Source: Psococerastis gibbosa (lineage: Eukaryota > Arthropoda > Insecta > Psocodea > Psocidae). Taken from it: a stretch of 64,000 nt of DNA. Positions within the stretch are counted from its first letter, which is position 1; every line of letters begins with the position of its first letter. The DNA lies in contig OZ020489.1 in NCBI GenBank assembly GCA_963971405.1, positions 26,128,290-26,192,289 of the forward strand, written 5' to 3'. The notes beneath the pieces were generated by a model. It was not told the origin of the DNA. It saw only the letters and a program-made list of their open reading frames with translations, and did no database searches. The position numbers were made by a program, and so were the translations under genes. Below are positions 23,201 through 35,200 of this stretch, one piece after another.

Positions 23201-26200
23201 TTTCTTTCCATAATGAATTAGGCTACCTGACGGGTCCCGAAAACAACAAAACTGCCCTTGCGCGGAAAATATACCCACTACATTAACGTAAAACAGCTTT
23301 TTTTTATTAAGTCGAAATCGACAATTATTGAGTTGTGTCTTTCTTCTTCCGAAGTAGCGATATGCGCCTGTAGTCGGATAGAAATGGCTAACACTTACTT
23401 GAGAGAGGTGACCACAGTGGACTTGTGTTCTGCCTGCAGAATCTGCGTCAACTGAGTCAGCACACAGTTCTCCCCTTCACTTATGGCCGTGGCTAGTTGC
23501 AGCTCGTCCAACGTACTTGATGTTCTTGGTAGTACGCCGGTTCTCTCAAGTGTCATCACACTCCATCTGCAGTTATTGTTACACGTTAAATGGTACACCT
23601 CTTAAGAAATCCAATAATATATTGTTGTGTCCCTCGCGAATGTTTTCAAAGCCAATGAACAGGCCATCTAGGCCGAACATTTTGGAACGAAGTAAGCAAG
23701 AAGAAAATAGAAAATGCCCCCAAACGATAATGCTTTTTGTAATACATTTGCAAATTAATTTCGATGTGTCGTGCACCTGCACCCCGCTAGGCACGCATCC
23801 AAGTTCTTTAACAAACTTAGGGTAATTCAGGAAGTATTTTTTTTTTAAAAACTTTTTCTCCTTGCCATACGTCTGTGGAACTGTGTTAGCAGCTGCACAA
23901 CCCTCAGTGAGGGCGTCTTGATGAGTGAGAGTTCAATACATGACTACTCACCTGTCCAACATCTTTGTGGACGCCTTTTCGTATTTATCGAGGAGCTGCG
24001 GAAGATGAGTGTCATCATCGCAAGAAGAGCCCCAACCCAGCACGCGGGCCAGGTCATTCCCCGTCCCTAATGGCAATACTCCAACCTGACACTGCTTCTG
24101 CAAAAGAAACCGTGAGGATTAATGGACAACTTTCCTATAGAAATAAATTTAAAAACCAATAACCAATGCGGCAAATGCCCTCCTCTGCCGGCAGTGGGGG
24201 ACTTACGTAGCTTTGGCACGCCTATAGGTAGAAACATTTTGCGGACATGTGGACTAAACCATGATGCTACAATTACGGTGCAGCTGTATAGACATAGTCA
24301 CAAATTTGCCACTATCCCAAAGAGGGATAGCCTCCCCCTCCGAAAAGTTTTAAAAATATAGGCGCCAAACAGGGGGTTTTTCGCATTTTACACAGCAGTA
24401 AAGTTTAGAGGAGTTTGAAGAGGAAATGGAAACGGAATCCAAAAGACACTGCATTCCAATCTATGGTTTTGTTTACTTAGTTACTTATGTGAATATTGTA
24501 CCCTTTTCCAATCCATGGGAAAAGTCTAAGAATAGACGGTATGTAAAGAGATGAGCAGGCATTTTAATGAATCACTTACATGCATGGTTAGACGATCAAT
24601 TTCTGAGAGAACCCATCCAACAGAGCCATCTCCACTGCAGATTAAAATTCGAAAAGGATCAAAATGCCGGAATAGGCGCAAACTGCAAGTAAATTTTGAA
24701 CATTTTAATAGCTTACCTTATAAAAAGCATTTTAGTTTCAGCAAAGCCGAGGGCTGTAAAGCGGCTTTCAAGGAGAGTCTAACAAGTTTAGTTAAGTGGA
24801 GAGGGTACAATAGATTAGGGGATGGAGAGGGTTAGGGGGCTGTAACTATCAAGAGCCCATCTAACTTGTAACGAATGAGCCCTTCTCTCATGCTGATAAT
24901 CCTTTAAAGTTCAATACGATTTCTCTGATGAGATAACAAAGATAGGCAACAGCATCTCCGGAGAGTATGGAAGTTGGAGTAAAGCTCATTTGTATTAAGT
25001 AAATAGATCATCCTATTCATCAAACCACCAAAGAGACTTTCAATGGAAACTGCGTCAGCTTCTCGGTTTAGCTTTGGGATCTCAAGTTTTTTTGCTTTCC
25101 AATTTATACGTAGTAGTGGTAGTATTGTATAAGGAAAGCTTTGTGATGGTCCAAATTTTCAATTCCGAGATTTCAACGGATTTACACGTTTTTTTTTAGG
25201 TCCCAGGAACCCAAAAAAGTGGTTTTTACGAAATGTCTGTCTGTCTTTCGCTCTGTCTGTCTGTCTGTAAATTTGGCATTTAGGTTTACAAAAATCATAC
25301 CGCAAGACCATTTTATTTTTATTTTGGGCTAACTCAATTTGGGGGGGTTTTATTCTCAAAAAACTCCAAAAAACGCCTAAAAAAAGTATTTCTCAAAAAC
25401 GGCTCCAACAGTTTCTTTTAAATTCACACATATTGTAGTTGTGAAGAAGACGTGAAAGGAAGAATAAAAGCAGGCTGGGGGAAATTTCATGATATGGCAC
25501 CAATCCTCACAGACAGAAAAATGCCAAAGAAGCTAAAGGGTCGAATATATAAGCAAGTGATCAGACCATGCATGCTGCACGGTGCGGAGTGTTGGGCGGT
25601 CAGGAAGCGAGATGAACACAAAATCCACGTGGTGGAGATGAGAATGCTGCGAAGGTCGTGTGGAGTGACCCTGCAAGACCGACGCCGAAATGAGGACATA
25701 AGGTTGGTGATGAAAACTGCTGATGTCGCACTAAAACTGAGGGAAAGAAGACTCAGCTGGTGGGGCCACGTCCAGAGGAGAGAGGAAACATCCCTCCTAA
25801 AGCGTATGCAGAACATGACACTCCCTGGACCCCGCCCCCGGGGAAGACCGAAAATGACACTCCCCAGAAAAATCAAAGAAGACATAAGGACTCTCCCTCT
25901 GAACAAGGAAGACGCTCTAAACAGAGTTGTTTGGAAACGCCACTGCCGTGCCGCCGCCCCTCCCTGAAGACAAAGGCGATGTAAAAGTAAAAGTAAGTAT
26001 ATATTGTGGTTGTTAATAATGTTAATAAAATTCGGGGGGTCGCTTGCCCCTTGATAGTTTGCTTCCGGGGGTAAAAAAGTAAAAATAACTAAAATTGAAT
26101 GAAAAATGACTAAAAAATAATTTTTCTGCTAAACCTATCATTTCTACCTTCAGGTATGTTTTAGGAGTTAAATTGAGTAACGAAACCGAACAGGTTGCTT

Positions 26201-29200
26201 TCGCAAAAAAACTATTTGGTTTTGTGCAAGCAATTTTTTTGTTGAAAAAATGATAGAAAATTCACGCTCAAATGCATTGCGTGCCCTGCCATTATTGCTG
26301 TGTGGTAATGTGTTGGTCTGACCTATCTAGAATTTACCTCACTTCGAGTGACGTCAGGTAGACCCCCCCCCCCCCCCCGAGATATCCGAAATTTAACCAT
26401 AGGAAGATTATTTACCATGAAATTAGTCAAATTACTCATTTTCTCTATCTACTAATATATAAATTGGAAAGCATGTTCGAGTAAACTCGGACCGGTTCTT
26501 GAAAAATGTGAAAGTAGTTTCTTTATTTTTAAATAGTAGGTAACAAAACTAAATAAGCTCATTAGACTGTTTTTTTTTTTTCAGAAACTATCAACCTTCT
26601 AAAGTCAGCTAATAAGAAGGCGATCTTATATTTTGTTGTACGAGTAGGCCTATGCCAGATTTATTCTAGTTGCACTTTAGCAACACCTAACCCTTTTTAG
26701 GAAGGCCTAAAATAGACATAGGAGAGATGGGACATTCACCGCAACCAAAAATTTCTTTCTTAGGAGACGAGGCAGGTGGCCCCTGAAATAAAATATGGAA
26801 AAAATATACAGTATTAGGCGAATGCCTAATCTCTCCTGTACAGAACTCTAGCTTTAATCAACCATCAATCATGGTCAAAAGGATCTTCTTGCTGCAGCCA
26901 GGGCCTGATTTATGAATTTGCCCCCCTGGGCTACTCAGAATTTGACACCACCCCACCCCCCACCAACCAAGTCTGGGAATTTTTTTCATTCCCTTTTCCC
27001 TCTTCATGATTTTTAATTTCATAGCGTTGCTTTATTTCTTATTAAAGTCAAACTTAAATTAATGGAGTTATAATTCTGGTACTCCAGCGAGAATGAGTCC
27101 AGAGGGTGAATCAAGCCCTGACTGCAGCCATGTTTTTCTAAAAGCATTGGCATGAAACACATAGTCAATATAATTTACTACGACTACGATATGGTATGTC
27201 TACATATGTAGAAACTTATTTATAATTCCTCTCAAATGGCGTAGACAGTATCTTACCCCAAGCTGGGTCCTCCATGAATGAGATCAAAAACTTGCGCCGG
27301 GTTAAGCAGCTGCTTAAATCTTCTCAAAAACTTGACACCTTGATTTTCACCAGCTCGCGAGTTGACGAACACCAGGAGGGGAGAACATCCAGTTGGTCTT
27401 ATGACATCCCAAGCCTCGTCTGTGCCTGTAAAATAAACATATTAAAATAAATGTCAAGAAAAAACTTCTAAAAAACCTAACTGGTTAAGAATATTTTTTA
27501 TGCATTGGGGACTCTTCACGCATTTTGAATTTCGTATTGCAATGCAACTCGTGCAGGTAGAATTTAGAACTAAAGGTTCCACGTGAAACGCTGCAGAAAA
27601 AAAAATACTTCCAGGCTGCAACTTCAACCATTACGACTTTTTCCATCACTTTCAAAGTCACTCTGTAATGTATTGAAAATAAGGCAGAAAAATCAAGAGT
27701 GGCCGGAAGGGGCTGCCATCTACAAAAATCAAGGGAACCATAGGAAGAAACAAGTCAGAACAGGAGAGAAGGAGAAAATGGCCACATATGAGATGTTGTT
27801 TTGATTTGGATTTTTGAAAAGAAATGATGGAAGGCTGAGAGCTTTTAAGGCCTTACCGGGGCCAAGAGGGATGAGAGATGAAGTACCCTTACACTGACAA
27901 AACCATTGGACCTGGAGCGGCCATGAACACCGGGGAAGGAATTGGCTTTGTAAGAGATTGATGTGGATTCGCTAACCTATAATCAATTCTTTATGCAACA
28001 AGGAAGGTAGGATCTATCCACTTGTTTCAAGTTTTCAACTCATCTATATGCAGTATTTACTATAGTATTTCTTTCTTGATTTTTTAATGGATTAAGATTT
28101 GTTGGGAGGGCGATCTCTGGTAGTCATTGTAGTCCTGTTTTCGACATGTAGGTTAGGGTTTACCTACATTGGTTGGCCATCCTTTCTCAGGCTTAATTCT
28201 AATAGCTTAACCCTTGGCGCTTTCCACCTATTGCTGATCTGAGACATTTTAGGACTACCAGAGATGGCACTTTCTATTTACACTTTTACAGCAGTTAAGT
28301 AAATAATGTTTCTCACTGGTTACTTTTGATTTTGTTTATTAGGTTATTTTCTTAACATTACAGAATTTATTTTCATTTACCTGGGTAAAATAGTTGGTTT
28401 TATTTGAAATGAAACCCCTGAGAAGAGATAGAGTGTATTTTGTCTAGGGTAGAGGAGATTTCAGCTGCTTATTGTGTGAGGTAATATCTGGCCTCATTAA
28501 ATTTGTAGCTAGCTCCTTAGATCTCTAGTAAAATGCATTCTACTCATGCACGCTGGTGACTGGCCCCTTAGTGGCTTAAAGAGTTAGTCTGGGCATTACA
28601 TTCCATCCGTCAAGAAGGGACTGGTACCAGTTACTAGTGTATATTGAGAGGAGGCCTTTATGAGAAGGATTGAAAACAAGAAAGAAAAGAAAGAACTTAT
28701 AACAACTCGGACCTCGGTGAAAACCCAACCCAAACCGAATCCATAACTAGTTAATTAAGGGATATTACACTAACACGGGGCATTAGATCTCTATAGTAGT
28801 GAGCAAAAAAACGAACGGAAGATCAAAGGCAAGTATGGAGAATTTTCGAAAAAGCAAAAAAAAATCTGCCGACACGGCTGATGATATGGTTGTTAAGCTG
28901 CGTCCTGACTGTGTAGAGGGAGTGTGGCCCAGAACATCTAAGGGCATTACAGACCGGTTCCGTCTTGTCTAGTCCAGTGCGCGGTGCGGCTTCTGCATGT
29001 CCCTTCTAGGGCCACGTTGACTACCCTTAGAAATGTGTTCCTGAGGAATATTGGAGGCACCATTACATTGGAATTGAATCCATACCTAGTCATCGAAAAT
29101 AAATAAATATGTCCAGAATGTTCAGAATTTTTAAGAAAGGGTCAAGATAACCGGCTATTGTACATAAGCCATTAACAGTTGATAGCGAGTAGCCATGAAA

Positions 29201-32200
29201 TGACGCACGAAGAAAAGTAGGCCAAAGCGGAATCGCAATGCTGACGTAGGGCTTATAAATTTAAATTGGTGAACACACAAAAGCGGATGCTGCCTCCCAT
29301 TAAATTTATGCAAATCCAAGGCTTGAATATTCTACCGAAGATACTTTGAGAGATTAGGAGGGTGGCTTCAAATTGATAAATTTGCATACAATATCTCCAT
29401 TCGTCAGCGGTAGCTACTCAACTTATAAATTGCGTACATGTCGCAGCAAAACATCTAAAAGGAAATTATAATGACAAAAGGTACACACCTGCAATGCAAT
29501 TAATAATTAATTAAAAGCAGGGGAGGGAGGTGGTCGCGGTTTTGTGATAATGGAAAGCACAGCTCAGCACCTCAGTTACGAGCATTTCAAGTAAAAAGGG
29601 ACTTAAAGTAGTGCTTTGGTGTAAGCTGCATAACTGGCACAATAGCGTAAGCTATTAGGAGAAAAGTAATTACACTACATTCAGGACATGTAGAGTAGTG
29701 TTACAGACTCTGACTTTCACCCGAAAGGTTGTTGGTTCGAGTCCCACACTGCATTTTATGGCCATGCTTTCCTAGTTAAGTGTAAGAGAGGGCTTTATAG
29801 CCCTAACTCTGCTAGGTTGGCTTAGTAATAGAACAAAAGTCAATATTTATTTATTTACTGCAGGTAAGAGGGGAAAAGTCTTATAGGTGTACAAAATCAA
29901 ACCTCAGTCACAGGAAATATTGATCGTTGAGCTATCATTGAGGAATTAGAATATACAATAGAAGAAATGTTTCTCAACATTTTGATGTATTCATTCGCAT
30001 ATATTTTGGCCGACACCGATTGGCGTAGCCAAGGGGGGGGGGGGGTCAGCGGGGCCCGGACCCCGCCAAAATTGAGCAAAACTGAAAAATTTTCAGATAT
30101 TTATTCAAAAAAATTCCCTGCTGCAAAATCAATTTTTTTTTGCCGACAAAATATTTCAGGCCTATCTTTAAAAAACATTCCCCAAGGTAGCCCCCGGGCC
30201 CCCCTTGTTTGCTGTAATATTATTAATATGTAAAATATGAGCATAACTGCTTTCAAAGTGCGTAAATTCCACTATTTTGGGCCTATTCTTTTTCAAATAA
30301 TACCCCGGGGGAGACCCCTGGGCCCCCCTTTCTTGCAGTAGGTCTACTATTCTTCGACTGTAAAACCTAAACATTAGTAGAATAGGTTACGTACGAGTAA
30401 ATACATCAAAATGTGTAAAACTCCACAATTTCAGGCCTATTTTTTTCAAAACCATTCCCCGGGGGAGACCCCCGGGCCCCCTTCAGTTCCCCGACCCGTC
30501 GCGGATGGGGAAATTAAGACCATGCCCCTAATTAGAAGATGCGTACGTCCATGAGGACGGCTTTCCTATGTTTATACTATTTTACGAAAATACGGGGGGC
30601 GGGGGGAGCGCCAAATGAATCACCACCCCATTCGAAAACCTATCGTAAACGGGAAAACTTTATGTATTGATGACTGCCATAGCCTGCAGGACAATATCGA
30701 CTCTGTTAGTGAGTGGGCTGCTTTTAATAAAATGTGTTTGCATAGTGGCAAATGCGAGTTTATGCAAATTGGCAGGGGTCGAAAAATACCGGCAGCTTAT
30801 TACTCTATTGAACACCTAAAACATGCCTGAAGATAGAAATCATGGAGAGAAAGGTTCCACAGAGAAATTATTTTATATTTTTATTTATTATTTTTCATGA
30901 AAATTGAGTAAATTTTATTTTTTTTACCTACAGAAGCAAACTATCAAGGGACAAGCGACCCACCGTATTTTGTTGACATTAATAACGACTACAATATATG
31001 TGAATTTAAAAGAAATCGTTGGAGCTGTTTTTGAAAAATATTTTTTTTAGATGTTTTTTTTGGAGTTTTTTGAGAATAAAACCCCCCAAACTGAGTTACC
31101 CCAAAATAAAATAAAAATGTCTCAGGGTATGATTTATGTGAACCTGCATGCCAAATTTAATCAAAATCGACCGAGTAGATTGCCCGCAAATCTACTCACA
31201 GACAGACATTTCGTAAAAACCACTTTTTTGGGTTCCTGGTACCTCAAAACGTGTAAATCCGTTGAAATCTCGGAATCGAAAATTTCGACCATCACAAAGC
31301 TTTCCTTATACTACGTATAAATTGCAAAGCAATGAAAGCTCCTTTTATCACCTTTCATTTAACATATCATTTGTGTGATTGGGGCTTAAGGCACACTGGA
31401 AATTTAAGGTTACATTTCAACACCAACTCGTGTGTCTTTTGCGCTAGTATGGATTGTGATAGGCTTAAATGGAAGTTAATATTTAGTATACTTAGTACGT
31501 ACATAGTCCAAATCATTCAATGCTACGTCAATTAAGTAAATGACAAAAATGCTTCTTTCGAATTGTTTTGATTTTTGAACTGCGAAGTGTCTGTTATTTT
31601 TAAAACAAAAAAATTTAAAATCGTGCCTTGAATGTTATTGAAGGATTTGAATAGTGCATTTAGAAGTGTACTAAAAATTTACTTTCATTTATTGTAACAT
31701 AATCCATGCCTTCACAGTAATACCATTATGATCTTGAGACAAAGACGCGAAAACCCCTAATCTGTAACTCCTCATGATGGAAGCGCGTAATGGCGACTGT
31801 ACAGATAGGAGACCGAGTTTGAGCCGGGATAATTGAAAAACACAGTCTTTCCTACTTATTAGTTATAAAATTAATTACTGCTCAAGCGGATGCTCACTTG
31901 AATCGCTGGCCAGTGACAGTTCGAGCTTCAGCCTCGGGTGGGGATTTTTCGTACGTGCTACTCAGAGCGGCCTAAGGCTTCGCATTGAGTTTAATTCCAG
32001 TGATTTTTATAATAATAATAAGAACCGGTCCGATTTTACTCGAACATGCTTTCCAATTTATCAATTAGTAGTTAGAGAAAATTAGTAATTTCGTGGCAAA
32101 TAATTTTCCTATGGCTAAATTTTCGATATCTGGGGGGGGGGGGGGTCTACCTGACGTCACTGGAGGTGAGGTAAATTTTAGATAGGTCAGACCAACACAT

Positions 32201-35200
32201 TACCACACAGTAATAATGGCAGGGCACGCAATGCATTTGACCCTGAATTTTCTATCATTTCTCAAAAAAAAATTTTTTTCCTCAAAACCAGAAAGTTTTT
32301 GCGAAAGCAACCTGTCCGGTTTCGTTACTCAATTTAACACCTAAAACATGCCTGAAGGTAGAAATCACCGATCGAAAGGTTTAGCAGATAAATTATTTTT
32401 TAGTCATTTTTCATTAAAATTGAGTTATTTTTATTTTTTTACCCTTAGAAGCAAACTATCAAAGGGCAAGCGACCCCATGCATTTTGTTAACATTAATAA
32501 CGGCTACAATATATGTGAATTTAAAAGAAATCGTTGGAGCCGTTTTGAGAATAAAACCCCCCCAAATTGAGTTAGCCCAAAATAAAAAAAGTGGTCTCGA
32601 GGTATGATTTTTGTAAATCTACATGCTAAATTTCATCAAAATCGACTGAGTAGTTTGCCCGGAAATCGACGCACAGACAGACAGACAGACATACAGACAG
32701 AGCGACAGACAGACATTTCGTAAAAACCACTTTTTTGGGTTCCTGGGACCTCAAAACGGGTAAATCCGTTGAAATCTCGGAATCGAAAATTTCGACCATC
32801 ACAAAGCTTTCCTTATACTACGTATAAATTGGAAAGCAATAATAATATATGATTTATTATTACACAGGATTAACAGCTCCCTACATCCCTTGCTGAGACT
32901 AACACCACCACCGGTTTACAGAGGACACTTTGCCAGGCCCAGAGGAATTTGAGATAGCGGAGTGATCGAAAAGTTTTGCACTTGTGCATAGTGGCCCGGC
33001 ACTACAAACACCTCTGGTCTTGCGGCCAAGGCCTCGGCAATGCAGGCAGGAGCTACGAACTGGAAAGCGAAAAATGCCAGTGGTGGATTGGCAGAGGAAG
33101 ACAAAGGAGTCGGGAAATAGGTGGTGCGAGATCCCGACGTCGCATCCCGAGCTGCAAACCTGAAGAAGAAGAAGACCAAAAAAAGAGCAGAATCTCCACT
33201 TATCTATTCTATGTTGTGCTATAGATGGCCTGGCCTAGGGGGACACTTGATGTCGTAGAGGGACCGGCAAGCCGCGAGCACAGGAATCCGACGCCACAAA
33301 CACCTTCAGTCCCGGAAACCACGCACAGATCTAGATGACTTGTCTGGGGAAACTCAACTTACATATGCTATGGAGAGCTCTCGGTGGTAAGATCGACACC
33401 TTGGCCAAGCCTAGGGGTTGGTTGATGTCGTAGAGTGGCCGACAAGCCCTATGAACGGTGACCCAACGACACCAAAGGCACCTCCAGTCCTTCAGACGAC
33501 GCACAGACCTACATGACATGTCTGTGGAAACTCGACTTACCTATGCTATGGAGAGCTGTGGGTGGCACGACCGACACCTTGGCTAAGCCTAAGGGACAGT
33601 TGATGTCGTGGAGTGGCCGACAAGCCGTATGCACGGTGGCCCGGCACCAAAGACACCTCCAGTCCTGCAGACGACGCACAGACCCGCATGTTTTGTCACA
33701 CACAGCACATTTCGAAGCAACGGGTAGGTTACCCTCCATCCACTGGTGCGGCATGGTTATATTCTGCAAGAAAACGAAAGCGTAAGGTTTGGTTGTAGCT
33801 GCACAGCCTGCAGGAATAACGGTCACTACAACGAGGCCTGGGAAATTTCGTCAAATGTGATTAGAATCACGATTGATACGAAGATATCACATGTTAATCA
33901 TGTTAACTACGTTCATTATACCTATAATCATTGCTCTTCCACCATGGATAATGACGAGTTTTTCGTGATATAAGCTAGTAGATTTAGTAGCCTACATTAC
34001 GAATTTATTTGTTAACATTTGTTGAAATTCGAAATACGTGAAAAACTCGGAAATGCGGAACGTGGACAAGCTGTTGCAGATATAGTACGATAAAAACGAG
34101 GCTAAATTAATAGGAAGACTAGCAGTGAACAGACCCGGTCGGAAAATTCGAAGATAATCTTCTGAGTCTAGTAAGTAATCAGTGAACCTTCATTTTCATA
34201 AATTTTCCAAGTCGACAAGTTTAAAGACATTTATCGCGGTTGAGAGGGCAAATTTTTCAACATTAAATTGCTTTGAAATTTCTGGAACAAGCGTCACAAA
34301 GGTTTCTTAAAATATCAACGAAATTTCAGTGTTCTCTATAATAATTTTCAAAGCAACTGGAACGCCCTCTTGCTGATGGAAAATGGAATGGAAATTAAGT
34401 ATTTTTAGGGAGAAATGATTGGTATAGAGCATTTCCATCAAGGCCCTAAAAAGACCGACACAAAATGCTCGCTCTGAATTCCAGAAAAAAAATTATAGGC
34501 TTGAGAGACGGAATTTTCTGACGCTATCCGTAAAGTAAAATTTTTGAAACGCCTTGGGCGGGATGAATGTTTTCTTGAGAAACTCATTTTTTTAAAATCA
34601 CAACTTTTTGGAATATTCCCCTTCACCATTATTGTATGACCGCAAGGCAATTTTTGTATGCAGGGTACGTCAGCCAAAATGTGCTAACGTACCATATCAT
34701 CTTCAGTGAGCCTGTAGGTACATACGTAATATACTATTACAATATGCGTGCTTGTACTTGTGCGAGTATCTACACACCTTGCGGTCGGGGACGTGTCGCA
34801 ACTCGACACAAGTACCGATTAGGTGACTTAGTGAGGCGATTTAACCTTTTAAAAAAATAAATAAAAAATAAAGTATTATTCAGTAAACCAGAGCAACAAA
34901 ACTTAATTATAAATGAACACACTTACACAGGCTTTGGAATTCCTTGTGAAGAATCTAGGAAAGGGAATAATTTGGAGAGGCCCGCCATTAATTCCTGGGG
35001 AGTGATATGGGAGCGTATATGGTTTTTATTCGTTTCTTTTGTTACGTTTCGGCTAGTTTATGAGATCTTATTGTATTATTTTAAACTAAGTTGGTATACC
35101 AAAAAAAGTTAAGCGGATGAGTAGGCATACGGGGCTAAAGTTCGCCAACAATATAGGCGTACAGTATTTTATTTCATTAAACTTGACGTGAACGCACTTC

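Noticed and set aside
29700..29745. Possible tRNA gene (GGTTCGAGTCC)
   Set aside because: The same head occurs in six copies joined to one SINE body, and no cloverleaf with a proper acceptor stem is seen.
32680..32710. Array of GACA repeats as a CRISPR-like or satellite array
   Set aside because: It is a simple CAGA microsatellite inside every family A copy, with no spacers.
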